A stretch of DNA of 64,000 nucleotides from Blastococcus sp. URHD0036. Lineage in GTDB: Bacteria > Actinomycetota > Actinomycetes > Mycobacteriales > Geodermatophilaceae. Under the pieces are notes generated by a model. That model was not told where the DNA came from. It saw only the letters and a program-made list of their open reading frames with translations, and did not search any database. A program made the translations under genes and the position numbers. Positions 52,289 through 60,625 of the stretch are shown piece by piece; position 1 is the stretch's first letter; each line of letters opens with the position of its first letter. The stretch covers positions 156,351 to 220,350 of the forward strand of contig NZ_JNIK01000004.1 of the NCBI RefSeq assembly GCF_000701365.1. The letters are read 5' to 3'.

Positions 52289-53518
52289 ATGACTGCACCC
52301 ACGTGCCGACTCTGCGGCGCCGATCTGGCCGACACCTTCGTCGACCTGGGCATGTCACCGCCCTGCGAGAGCTACGTGGCCGCGGACCAGCTCGACCGCG
52401 GGGAGGTCTTCTACCCGCTGCACGTGCGGATCTGCGGCCAGTGCCTGCTGGTCCAGCTCCCGGCCTACATCGCCGCGGAGGACATCTTCAGCGACTACGC
52501 CTACTTCTCCTCCTACAGCGACTCGTGGGTCGCCCATGCCAAGGCCTTCGTGGAGGACGCGGCCGACCGCCTGTCCCTGGGCGAGGACTCCTTCGTCGTG
52601 GAGGTCGCGAGCAACGACGGCTACCTCCTCCAGCACGTCGCTCAGCGGGGGATCCGCGCGCTGGGGATCGAGCCGGCGGCCAACGTGGCCGAGGCGGCGG
52701 TCGAGAAGGGAGTCCCGACGGAGGTCCTCTTCCTCGGCGAGGGGACGGGGGCCGACGTCGCGGGTCGGCACGGGGCGGCCGACCTCGTCGTCGCGAACAA
52801 CGTGTTCGCCCACGTGCCCGACATCGTCGACTTCGCCAAGGGCCTGCGCCGGCTGGTGGCTGACGACGGCACGGTGACGATCGAGATCCCCCATCTCATG
52901 CGGCTCATCGAGGGCAGCGAGTACGACACGATCTACCACGAGCACTACTCCTACCTCTCCCTGCTGACGACGCAGCGGGTGCTCGCCGAGGCGGGCCTGG
53001 CCGTGGTGGACGTCGAGGAGCTGCCGACGCACGGCGGTTCCCTGCGCACCTGGTCGATGCCGGTCGAGAGTGCGCGGCCCCCGAGCGACGCGGTCGCCGC
53101 CGTGCTCGCCGCCGAGGAGGCCGCCGGCCTGCACTCGCTGGAGGGGCACGCAGGCTTCGCCGAGGCCGTCGCCCGTGTGCGCAACGACCTGGTGGAGTTC
53201 CTCGTCGAGCGCTCCCGCCGGGGCGAGACGGTGGTGGCCTACGGCGCGCCGGGTAAGGGGAACACGCTGCTCAACCACTGCGGCATCCGTGGTGACCTCG
53301 TCTCCTTCGCGGTCGACCGCAACCCGTTCAAGCAAGGCAAGTTCCTGCCGGGCACGCACATCCCGATCCGCGCGCCGGAGGCGCTGGCGGAGGCGCGGCC
53401 CGACTACGTCCTGATCATGCCCTGGAACCTCCGGGACGAGATCGCCGACCAACTGCACGTCGTCCGGGACTGGGGCGGGAAGCTCGTCGTGGCGCTGCCC
53501 CGCCTCGAGATCCTCTGA
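52289..53518 (+). CDS. NDP-hexose C-methyltransferase-like protein
   Basis: 409 residues, three parts: zinc-binding N-terminus CRLCG...CGQC (four Cys, about 6-52), SAM domain FVVEVASNDGYLLQHVAQRG (motif I; GxN variant) with VVANNVFAHVPDI and EIPHLMRLIE, and a C-terminal domain VVAYGAPGKGNTLLNHCG. This layout matches sugar C-methyltransferases such as TylC3/NovU (known), which methylate a 4-keto sugar. It heads the cassette, with the cytidylyltransferase 19 bases downstream. It implies a branched C-methyl sugar. Confidence 0.92.
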   Translation: MTAPTCRLCGADLADTFVDLGMSPPCESYVAADQLDRGEVFYPLHVRICGQCLLVQLPAYIAAEDIFSDYAYFSSYSDSWVAHAKAFVEDAADRLSLGEDSFVVEVASNDGYLLQHVAQRGIRALGIEPAANVAEAAVEKGVPTEVLFLGEGTGADVAGRHGAADLVVANNVFAHVPDIVDFAKGLRRLVADDGTVTIEIPHLMRLIEGSEYDTIYHEHYSYLSLLTTQRVLAEAGLAVVDVEELPTHGGSLRTWSMPVESARPPSDAVAAVLAAEEAAGLHSLEGHAGFAEAVARVRNDLVEFLVERSRRGETVVAYGAPGKGNTLLNHCGIRGDLVSFAVDRNPFKQGKFLPGTHIPIRAPEALAEARPDYVLIMPWNLRDEIADQLHVVRDWGGKLVVALPRLEIL

Positions 53519-53537
53519 ATCGAGCGAGGAGACAGCC

Positions 53538-54383
53538 ATGAAGGTCGTCATCTTCTGCGGTGGGCTCGGCATGCGGATCCGGACCGGGCCAGAGTCCCTG
53601 CCCAAGCCGATGATGCCCATCGGCAGCCGGCCGGTCCTGTGGCACGTGATGCGGTACTACGCGCACTTCGGCCACACCGAGTTCATCCTCTGCCTGGGCT
53701 ACGGGGCGCACGCGGTCAAGGACTACTTCCTGGACTACCGCGAGACCAGCTCGAACGACTTCGTGCTGACCAAGGGCGGCAGGCACGTGGAGATGCTCGC
53801 CACCGACATCAGCGAGTGGACCATCACGTTCATCGACACGGGGGTCTCCACGGCGATCGGCGAGCGGCTGCGCCGGGTGCGGCCGTATCTCGAGGACGAC
53901 GAGATGTTCCTGGCCAACTACGGCGACGTCCTCACTGATGTCCCCATGAACGACCTGATCGCCGAGTTCGAGTCCAAGGACGCCGTGGCCAACCTGCTCG
54001 CCGTCAGGCCGCAGGACTCGTTCCACGTCGTTCAGGTCGCCGGGGACGACCGGGTGACCGGGCTGGTCCCGGTCGCGGACATGTCGATGCGCATCAACGG
54101 CGGCTACTTCATCCTCCGGCAGGGCATCTTCGACTACCTGGAGGAGGGCGACGACCTGGTCATGGACGGGTTCGTCCGCGCCGCCGCGGACGGCAAGCTC
54201 TGCGCCACCTCCTACGACGGCTTCTGGGCGCCCATGGACACGCTGAAGGAGCGGACGGCCCTCGAGGAGCAGTACCGCAGAGGGGTCAGCCCGTGGGCAG
54301 TCTGGCGCGACGCACCGGTCGAACCGGGACGACCCATCATCCCGGTCGTCATGCCCGAGCCGACTGTCGGCGATGCCAAGTAG
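53538..54383 (+). CDS. rfbF: Glucose-1-phosphate cytidylyltransferase
   Basis: 281 residues. Makes CDP-glucose from CTP and glucose-1-phosphate. Seen: VVIFCGGLGMRI (nucleotide loop, variant of GGxGxR), LPKPMMPIGSRPVLWHVMRYYAHFG, FILCLGYGAH, LANYGDVLTDV and RINGGYFIL, all marks of RfbF-type enzymes. The ATG follows GAGGAGACAG. Next to it should lie CDP-glucose 4,6-dehydratase, but the SDR at 56457 is of another subtype, so the keto step may be done by that SDR or by a gene elsewhere. Confidence 0.95.
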   Translation: MKVVIFCGGLGMRIRTGPESLPKPMMPIGSRPVLWHVMRYYAHFGHTEFILCLGYGAHAVKDYFLDYRETSSNDFVLTKGGRHVEMLATDISEWTITFIDTGVSTAIGERLRRVRPYLEDDEMFLANYGDVLTDVPMNDLIAEFESKDAVANLLAVRPQDSFHVVQVAGDDRVTGLVPVADMSMRINGGYFILRQGIFDYLEEGDDLVMDGFVRAAADGKLCATSYDGFWAPMDTLKERTALEEQYRRGVSPWAVWRDAPVEPGRPIIPVVMPEPTVGDAK

Positions 54384-54407
54384 CCGCACCGGCGCCTGGG
54401 GCGCCCG

Positions 54408-55058
54408 ATGATCGGCCTGGCCCCGCCGGGGGTCCCGCTGCACCTCCTCTGCGTCGGCGCCCATCCCGACGACATCGAGATCGGCTGCGGCGGGACGCTG
54501 CTCGGACTCGCCGGCCGGCCCGCGACGACCGTCACCGGTCTGGTCCTGACCGGCACCGTCGACCGGCGCAAGGAGGCGGAGGACGCGCTGCCGCAGTTCT
54601 TCCCCGGGGCCTCGGTCCGCGTGCTGGACCTCCCCGACGGGCGGCTGCCCGCCCACTGGGACGCCGTCAAGGACGCTCTGGAGGAGGCGGCCGACGAGTG
54701 GCGGCCGACCATCGTCATGGCCCCCCGGGCGGATGACGCGCACCAGGACCACCGGCTCCTGGGGGGCCTGGTCAGCACGGTGTGGCGGGACGCGCTGATC
54801 CTCCACTACGAGATCCCCAAGTGGGACGGAGACCTGCGCACCCCGAACGTCTACGTCCCGCTGACCGACGACGTCGCGCGGCGCAAGGTGGAGCTCCTCC
54901 ACCGCTGCTTCCCCTCGCAGGTCCACCGCGACTGGTGGGACGACGAGCTGTTCACCGGGCTCCTGCGCATCCGGGGGGTGGAGAGCAGGACCCGTTACGC
55001 CGAGGGGTTCTCCTCCGCCAAGCTGGTCCTGGACCTCGAGACACGGAGCGGCGGATGA
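54408..55058 (+). CDS. PIG-L family deacetylase
   Basis: 216 residues, LmbE/PIG-L type zinc-dependent N-deacetylase. VGAHPDDIEIGCGGTL holds the AHPDD metal site, and APRADDAHQDHRLLG supplies the distal His. The core is standard length and no signal or membrane helix is visible, so it acts on a soluble sugar or nucleotide-sugar precursor. Overlaps the aminotransferase by four bases (ATGA). It could unmask an amine added earlier, in a sugar-modification role (inference). Confidence 0.9.
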   Translation: MIGLAPPGVPLHLLCVGAHPDDIEIGCGGTLLGLAGRPATTVTGLVLTGTVDRRKEAEDALPQFFPGASVRVLDLPDGRLPAHWDAVKDALEEAADEWRPTIVMAPRADDAHQDHRLLGGLVSTVWRDALILHYEIPKWDGDLRTPNVYVPLTDDVARRKVELLHRCFPSQVHRDWWDDELFTGLLRIRGVESRTRYAEGFSSAKLVLDLETRSGG

Positions 55059-56425
55059 CCTCCTCCTGGCAGGCCGACCGGACGTTCACCACGTCCATCG
55101 CCATGCAGGACCGGCTGCACGAGCTGGTGCCCGGCGGCGCCCACACGTACGCCCGCGGCTCGGACCAGTACCCCGAGGGCATGGCCCCGGTCGTCGCCCG
55201 CGGCGAGGGCGCGCACGTGCAGGACGTCGACGGCAACTGGTACGTCGAGTACGGCATGGGCCTCCGCTCCGTGACGCTCGGCCACGCCTACGCGCCCGTG
55301 GTCGAGGCCGTGACGGACGCCGCCCGCTCCGGGGTGAACTTCAGCCGGCCCTCCGTGTGGGAACTGCGGGCCGCCGAGGAGTTCCTCTCGCAGGTCTCCG
55401 GCGCGGACATGGTCAAGTTCGCCAAGAACGGCTCCGACGCCACGACCGCATCGGTGAAGCTCGCCCGCGCCGCCACGGGCCGGGACCTGGTGGCCGTCTG
55501 CCGGACGCACCCGTTCTTCTCCACCGACGACTGGTTCATCGGCACCACCGAGATGGACGCCGGGATCCCGGACTCCCAGCGGGCCCTCACGGTGGGCTTC
55601 GAGTACAACGACCTCGGCTCCCTCGAGAGGCTGCTGGCCGAGCACCCCGGCCGGATCGCCTGCGTGCTCCTGGAGGCCGCGACGGGGACGGCCGAGCCGG
55701 CCCCGGGCTTCCTCGAGGGCGTGCGGTCACTGGCCGACCGCGACGGGTTCGTCCTCGTGTTCGACGAGATCATCACCGGGATGCGCTGGTCGCGGCACGG
55801 CGCGCAGGGCCTGTACGGCGTCACCCCGGACCTCTCCACCTGGGGCAAGGCCCTCGGCAACGGCTTCGCCGTCTCGGCCCTCGCCGGCAAGCGGGAACTG
55901 ATGGAGCTCGGCGGCCTGCGGACCGACTCTGCCCGCACCTTCCTCCTCTCCACGACGAACGGTCCGGAGGCCACCGGCCTCGCGGCCTACCTCGCCGTGG
56001 CGCAGGCCTACCGCGAGCGCGACGCCGTCGCGATCATGGAGGAGCGGGGGCGCAGGCTCGCCGACGGTGCGAACGCGGCGGCGGCCGCGCTGGGCATCGG
56101 CGACCACTTCGCCGTCATCGGGAGGCCGTCCTGCCAGGTCTTCGTGACCCGTGACCACCAGGGCCGCCCCTCGCAGGAGTTCCGGACGCTGTTCCTGCAG
56201 GAGATGCTGCAGCGGGGAGTCCTCGGGCAGTCGTTCGTCATCTCCGCGGCGCACACCGAGGACGACGTCGACCGGACCGTCGAGGCCGTCGGCGAGGCCC
56301 TGACGCTGTACGTGAAGGCCCTGCACGCAGGCTCGACCGCCGGCCTCCTGCGAGGCCGGCCGGTCGCCCCGGCGCTGCGGAAGTTCGCGGCGCCCCGCCG
56401 GATCCCGGATCCGGGCGGGGCGTGA
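55055..56425 (+). CDS. Class III aminotransferase, GSA-aminomutase-like
   Basis: 456 residues. PLP fold type [16 protein letters not shown] at the N-terminus, [34 protein letters not shown] (Asp237) and [10 protein letters not shown] with Lys265 as Schiff-base lysine. Similar to glutamate-1-semialdehyde aminomutase-like enzymes that recur in sugar clusters; here it probably transaminates a keto-sugar (inference). ATG overlaps the deacetylase gene. It is not the heme pathway enzyme, since cassette context and C-terminus (extra 30 residues) differ. Confidence 0.87.
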   Translation: MTSSWQADRTFTTSIAMQDRLHELVPGGAHTYARGSDQYPEGMAPVVARGEGAHVQDVDGNWYVEYGMGLRSVTLGHAYAPVVEAVTDAARSGVNFSRPSVWELRAAEEFLSQVSGADMVKFAKNGSDATTASVKLARAATGRDLVAVCRTHPFFSTDDWFIGTTEMDAGIPDSQRALTVGFEYNDLGSLERLLAEHPGRIACVLLEAATGTAEPAPGFLEGVRSLADRDGFVLVFDEIITGMRWSRHGAQGLYGVTPDLSTWGKALGNGFAVSALAGKRELMELGGLRTDSARTFLLSTTNGPEATGLAAYLAVAQAYRERDAVAIMEERGRRLADGANAAAAALGIGDHFAVIGRPSCQVFVTRDHQGRPSQEFRTLFLQEMLQRGVLGQSFVISAAHTEDDVDRTVEAVGEALTLYVKALHAGSTAGLLRGRPVAPALRKFAAPRRIPDPGGA

Positions 56426-56456
56426 CCACCGTTGTCGACCGAGGAGTAGGTGCCCG

Positions 56457-57479
56457 ATGCGTGTTCTGGTGGACGGCGACCGCGGCTACATCGGCGCGGT
56501 GCTCGTGCCCCTGCTGATCCAGGCGGGGCACGAGGTCGAGGGCCTGGACGCCGGCTGGTACGACGGCTGCGACTTCGGGGAGCAGCCGGGGGGCTACACC
56601 TCTCGAACCGGCGACATCCGCGACGTCGCCCCCGAGGACCTGGCCGGCTTCGACGCGGTGATCCACCTCGCGGCCATCTCCAACGACCCGGTGGGGCACC
56701 TCAACCCCGAGGCGACGTACTCGGTCAACGCCGAGGGGGCGGCCCACGTGGCTCGCGCGGCGAAGGCGGCAGGCGTCCCGCGGTTCCTGTTCTCCTCCTC
56801 GTGCTCCCTGTACGGGGCTGCCGGCGACTCCGCGGTGACAGAGGACAGCCCCTTCAACCCGGTGACGCCGTACGGGGAGAGCAAGGTCCGGGCGGAGCGC
56901 CACATCAGCCTGCTGGCGGACGAGACCTTCAGCCCGACCTACCTGCGGAACGCGACCGCCTACGGCTCCTCGCCGCGGCTCCGCGCCGACATCGTCGTCA
57001 ACAACCTGACCGGCACCGCGTTCACCCGCGGAGAGGTGCGCCTGCAGAGCGACGGCAGCCCGTGGCGGCCGCTGGTACACGTGCAGGACATCTCCCGTGC
57101 GTTCCTGGCGGTGCTGGAGGCGCCGCGGGACGCGGTCCACGACCAGGCATTCAACGTCGGTCGCGACGAGGACGTCGTGCAGGTGTGCGACATCGCGAAC
57201 TCCGTGGCCGAGGTCATGGGCGCCCCGGTGACGTTCGCCGAGGGGGCGAGCGCGGACAAGCGCGACTACCGGGTGGACTTCACGAAGATCAACGAGCAGC
57301 TGCCCGCGTTCCGCCCGGAGTGGATGGTCCTCGACGGCATCAAGGAGCTGGCGGTCGACATGGACCGCATCGGCCTCACGGCCGAGGACTTCGAGGGTGA
57401 GCGGTACGTGCGCCTGCACCGGGTGAACCGGCTCCGGGACGAGGGCCTGCTGGACGACGACCTGCGCTCGGGGTCGTGA
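56457..57479 (+). CDS. SDR-type NAD-dependent nucleotide-sugar epimerase/dehydratase
   Basis: 340 residues. [19 protein letters not shown] has a GDRGYIG loop instead of GGxGxxG, common in one sugar-epimerase subgroup. Then [36 protein letters not shown] with Tyr-x3-Lys, and [15 protein letters not shown]. It would catalyse epimerisation, reduction or dehydration of the CDP-sugar made by the gene at 53538. GAGGAG lies about 11 bases upstream. It is followed 4 bases later by the DUF4910-like gene. Confidence 0.9.
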   Translation: MRVLVDGDRGYIGAVLVPLLIQAGHEVEGLDAGWYDGCDFGEQPGGYTSRTGDIRDVAPEDLAGFDAVIHLAAISNDPVGHLNPEATYSVNAEGAAHVARAAKAAGVPRFLFSSSCSLYGAAGDSAVTEDSPFNPVTPYGESKVRAERHISLLADETFSPTYLRNATAYGSSPRLRADIVVNNLTGTAFTRGEVRLQSDGSPWRPLVHVQDISRAFLAVLEAPRDAVHDQAFNVGRDEDVVQVCDIANSVAEVMGAPVTFAEGASADKRDYRVDFTKINEQLPAFRPEWMVLDGIKELAVDMDRIGLTAEDFEGERYVRLHRVNRLRDEGLLDDDLRSGS

Positions 57480-57483
57480 GCGG

Positions 57484-58824
57484 TTGAGTCTCGCGCAGCA
57501 CGTCGACGCGCTCCGCTCAGGTGACCGGCGTCTCGCCGGGCTCGGCGAGGCGATGCACTCGGCCATGGCCCGGCTGTACCCGATCTGCCGCAGCATCACC
57601 GGGGACGGCGTACGGGCGACCCTCGACGTCCTCGCGGAGTCCCTCGACATCCAACGGTCGGCCGTGCCCTCGGGAACCCAGGCGTTCGACTGGACCATCA
57701 ACGACGAGTGGAACGTCCGGGACGCCTACATCGCCGACCAGCAGGGCCGCCGCGTCGTCGACTTCCGCCAGCACAACCTGCACCTGGTCGGCTACAGCGT
57801 CCCGGTCCGCGCCACCATGACGCTCAGCGAGCTACGGCCGCACATGCACACGCTGCCGGACCACCCCGACTGGATCCCGTACCGGACCAGCTACTACAGC
57901 CGCGACTGGGGGTTCTGCCTGTCGGATCGCCAGTTGGGGGCGATGGACGAGGGGCCCTACGACGTCGTCGTCGACACCACCCTCGCGCCTGGAGAGCTGA
58001 CGTACGGGGAGCTCGTGATCCCCGGGGACAGCGCCGAGGAGGTGATGATCACCTCGCACGTGTGTCATCCGTCGCTGGCGAACGACAACTGTTCCGGGCT
58101 CGCAGTCGCCACCCAGCTCGCACGTCACCTGTCGGGCCTGCCGTCGCGGCGGTACACCTACCGCTTCCTGTTCGCGCCGGGGACCATCGGCTCGATCACC
58201 TGGCTGAGCCGTAACGCCGACGTGCTCCCACGCCTGCGGCACGGGCTGGTGCTCACCGGGCTCGGCGGCACGGGCAGCCTGGTCTACAAGCGCACGCGGC
58301 GCGGCGACCGGGACATCGACCGGGCCGCTGCCCACGTCGTCTCCCGGCGCGGCGGGGAGATCCGGCCCTACTCGCCCTACGGATACGACGAGAGGCAGTT
58401 CAACGCCATCGGCTTCGACCTGCCGTTCGGCCGGCTGTCGCGGACGCCGCACGGGGAGTACCCCGAGTACCACACCTCGGCGGACGACCTCTCCTTCGTG
58501 AAGCCGACGGAGCTGGCGGAGTCCTACCTGGCCGTGCTGGAGGTCCTCGACGTCCTGGAGAACGACGTCCGCTTCGAGAACCTCAGCCCGTTCGGGGAGC
58601 CGCAGCTGGGGAAGCGAGGCCTCTACCCGTCCACCGGCGGGAAAGCGGCCACTGATGAGGTCATGGCGATGCTGTGGGTCCTCGCGTACTCCGACGGGTC
58701 GGCGTCGCTGCTGGACATCGCGGCCGTCGGCGGTACCGACTTCGCGGATGTGCGTGGTGCCGCGGCGAGCCTCCACGCAGCAGGCCTGCTGACTCCGACC
58801 CGTGGTCCCGGCGAACCGCCGTGA
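57484..58824 (+). CDS. DUF4910-type aminopeptidase-like protein
   Basis: 446 residues, apparently cytoplasmic. MARLYPICRSITGDGVR and DWTINDEWNVRDAYIAD are marks of DUF2172/DUF4910 proteins, and VMITSHVCHPSLANDNCSGLAVATQLARHL, PGTIGSITWL, and GEYPEYHTSADDL preserve the M28-like zinc ligands (His, Asp, Glu and His). The C-terminal 80 residues look like a winged helix. TTG 57484, four bases after the SDR stop, is likely coupled; the Met at codon 24 is too late. The family recurs in sugar cassettes; its substrate is unknown, so hydrolase activity is inference. Confidence 0.85.
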   Translation: MSLAQHVDALRSGDRRLAGLGEAMHSAMARLYPICRSITGDGVRATLDVLAESLDIQRSAVPSGTQAFDWTINDEWNVRDAYIADQQGRRVVDFRQHNLHLVGYSVPVRATMTLSELRPHMHTLPDHPDWIPYRTSYYSRDWGFCLSDRQLGAMDEGPYDVVVDTTLAPGELTYGELVIPGDSAEEVMITSHVCHPSLANDNCSGLAVATQLARHLSGLPSRRYTYRFLFAPGTIGSITWLSRNADVLPRLRHGLVLTGLGGTGSLVYKRTRRGDRDIDRAAAHVVSRRGGEIRPYSPYGYDERQFNAIGFDLPFGRLSRTPHGEYPEYHTSADDLSFVKPTELAESYLAVLEVLDVLENDVRFENLSPFGEPQLGKRGLYPSTGGKAATDEVMAMLWVLAYSDGSASLLDIAAVGGTDFADVRGAAASLHAAGLLTPTRGPGEPP

Positions 58825-58827
58825 CGG

Positions 58828-59022
58828 TCAGTGCGCTGTCGTCAGCGACCGCATCGCCACTTCCGAGGGCGGCGGTGGCGAGGTCTGGCAGACAGTCGAG
58901 ATCCGGGGGCCACGGCCCGCGGCCGGCCTGGCATCGGCGGCCCGCACCGTGCGACCCAGCAGCATTCCGACGCCGAGGGACGCCACCAGCCAGGCGGAGG
59001 CGAACAACAGGATCAGCAGCAT
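58828..59022 (-). CDS. One-helix membrane microprotein (family member D)
   Basis: 64 residues. A helix (LLILLFASAWLVASLGVGMLLG) leads into RTVRAADARPA and a Pro/Ser-rich tail with one Cys. The LGR-x-x-x-x-AD-x-R junction matches proteins at 20212, 20596 and 20881. ATG 59022 has GCAGGAGGA 6 bases ahead, the best start signal among the family. It ends 3 bases from the DUF4910-like gene stop. No known domain. Confidence 0.72.
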   Translation of the reverse strand: MLLILLFASAWLVASLGVGMLLGRTVRAADARPAAGRGPRISTVCQTSPPPPSEVAMRSLTTAH

Positions 59023-59224
59023 GAGGTGTCCTCCTGCGCTACGGCGGCTCCCGTCCAGCCCATCCGCTGTGACCGCTGTCCCCCACGGGCGGCTACACCT
59101 CGGGACATCCCCGGTTCATGCGGCGGCGAAACCCCGTGTCATCCGCCCGACGGAATCCGGGGAGCGCACGTGACCGCACGGGTGGACCGTCGGCCTGCTC
59201 GACCGTCCGCGACGGGCGGCATCG

Positions 59225-59230
59225 GATACT
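59225..59230 (+). promoter_or_regulatory. -10-like GATACT, leaderless PAP2 gene
   Basis: GATACT ends 6 bases before ATG 59237, which has no ribosome binding site. No confident -35 element. Confidence 0.35.
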
Positions 59231-59236
59231 CGGACC

Positions 59237-59788
59237 ATGGCGTTCGACCAAGCGGTTCTCGACTACGTCGTCGAGCACCGGACCAGCTGGGCGGACTCCT
59301 TCGCCCGCGGCCTGATGGACGCGGGGCAACCCGCCGCCACCTATGTGACCGCTGCGGCTGTCGCGCTGGTCTGCGCGTGGGTGTTCCGCGCGTGGTGGGC
59401 GGTCGCTGCGGCGCTGATCGGGTCGTTCGCGGCCACCATCGTCGCCGAGGCCGCGAAGGAGTGGATCGGCCGCCCGCGACCGCCGCTGGCGCAGGCGCTG
59501 GTGGACCACGGCGGCGGCTACGCGATGCCCTCGTCGATCGGCGCACTCACGGCCGGCGCCGCCGTGCCTCTCATGCTCTTCGCCTGGCGCTCCGGGACCC
59601 GGACCGGGCGACTGGTCGCCGTCCTCCTCGGCGCCGGCACCGTCCTGGTCGGCGTGTGCATGGTCTACCTCGGCGCGCACTGGGTGACCGACGTCCTCGC
59701 CGGCTGGGCGCTCGGTGCCGCGATCGGTTACGGCGCCTCCCGGGTTCTGGACCGCCGCACGTGGCGGCAGCGCGCACCGGCGGTCTGA
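59237..59788 (+). CDS. PAP2-like membrane protein with altered catalytic motifs
   Basis: 183 residues, about five helices, of the undecaprenyl-pyrophosphate phosphatase superfamily. Motif 1 KEWIGRPRPP fits K-x6-RP. Motif 2 reads MPSSIGA (residues 98-103), lacking the His of PSGH. Motif 3 reads VYLGAHWVTDVLAG: His148 and Asp152 are kept but the SR at the front is replaced by CMV. One catalytic His and the Arg are therefore missing. It may bind rather than hydrolyse a lipid phosphate. Apparently leaderless ATG. Confidence 0.8.
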   Translation: MAFDQAVLDYVVEHRTSWADSFARGLMDAGQPAATYVTAAAVALVCAWVFRAWWAVAAALIGSFAATIVAEAAKEWIGRPRPPLAQALVDHGGGYAMPSSIGALTAGAAVPLMLFAWRSGTRTGRLVAVLLGAGTVLVGVCMVYLGAHWVTDVLAGWALGAAIGYGASRVLDRRTWRQRAPAV

Positions 59789-59854
59789 TCGCCCGTCCGG
59801 GTGCGTTCCGGAAGTGATGGTGCACGAGACGGTCCACAGGTGGGCCTCCGCGGT

Positions 59855-59860
59855 TAGGCT
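59855..59860 (+). promoter_or_regulatory. Possible -10 box (TAGGCT) for the acetyltransferase gene
   Basis: GGTTAGGCTT fits TAnnnT; a leader of about 57 bases would precede GTG 59924. No clear -35. Confidence 0.3.
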
Positions 59861-59923
59861 TCCGCCGCTCGACACCAGTACGCCAGGTCCCGTGGGAGTG
59901 CGGGGCGCGACCAGGGAGGCACA

Positions 59924-60625
59924 GTGACCCGCGGGCTCGTCTTCGACGTCTACGGTGCCGGTGGCCACGCCCAGGTCGTCATCGACGTCCTCCGCGCGCT
60001 CGGGATCGACGTGCGGCACCAGTACAACGACACACCGGCGAACCAGCACCCGGCCAGCCGGAGCGTCCAGCAGGGCATCCGCATCGTCGGCCCCGACCGG
60101 TTCCCGAAGCTCGACGTCCCGCTCGTCCTGGCCGTCGGCTTCAACGGCGAGCGCGCCGAGCTGGCGCAGGTGCTCCAGGCGGAGTTCGGGACCGCCGTCC
60201 ACCCCAGCGCGATCGTGGCGCCGACGGTGCGGATCGGAGAGGGGACCGTCGTGCTGCACGGCGCGATGCTCCAACCGAACGCGACGATCGGGCGCCACGT
60301 GCTCATCAACACCGGTGCGAGCGTGGATCACGACTGCGTGATCGGCGACTACGCGCACATCAGCCCCCAGGTGGCGCTCAGCGGGCACGTGACGGTGGGG
60401 GAGGGGACGCACGTGGGTGTCGGGGCGGTGGTGATCCCCAAGGTCACCATCGGCCGGTGGTGCAAGGTCGGCGCCGGCACGGTCGTCATCCACGACGTCC
60501 CCGATCACTGCACCGTCGTCGGCAACCCGGCGAGGGTCGTGCCGAACCGGCACGGGGAGGTGCCGCCGGACCCCCTGTTCATCAGCTCGGGGGGTCGGGC
60601 CAAGACGGGGGCCGGAGTCGGATGA
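59924..60625 (+). CDS. NeuD/PglD-like sugar O/N-acyltransferase
   Basis: 233 residues. FDVYGAGGHAQVVIDVL is the N-terminal Rossmann-like subdomain of PglD/NeuD proteins, followed by a left-handed beta-helix of hexapeptide repeats (AIVAPTVRIGEGTVVLHG, INTGASVDHDCVIGDYAHISPQVALSG) with the His of the DHDCVIGD site typical for catalysis. GTG has AGGGAGG 5 bases ahead. It overlaps the FAD gene by four bases. With the DegT aminotransferase and CapD-like dehydratase nearby, it may complete an N-acetylated 4-amino-6-deoxy sugar. Confidence 0.9.
   Translation: MTRGLVFDVYGAGGHAQVVIDVLRALGIDVRHQYNDTPANQHPASRSVQQGIRIVGPDRFPKLDVPLVLAVGFNGERAELAQVLQAEFGTAVHPSAIVAPTVRIGEGTVVLHGAMLQPNATIGRHVLINTGASVDHDCVIGDYAHISPQVALSGHVTVGEGTHVGVGAVVIPKVTIGRWCKVGAGTVVIHDVPDHCTVVGNPARVVPNRHGEVPPDPLFISSGGRAKTGAGVG

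Noticed and set aside
55055..56425. Heme-pathway glutamate-1-semialdehyde aminomutase
   Set aside because: Fold family fits, but position within a sugar cassette and the start-stop overlap with the deacetylase gene point to a sugar aminotransferase.
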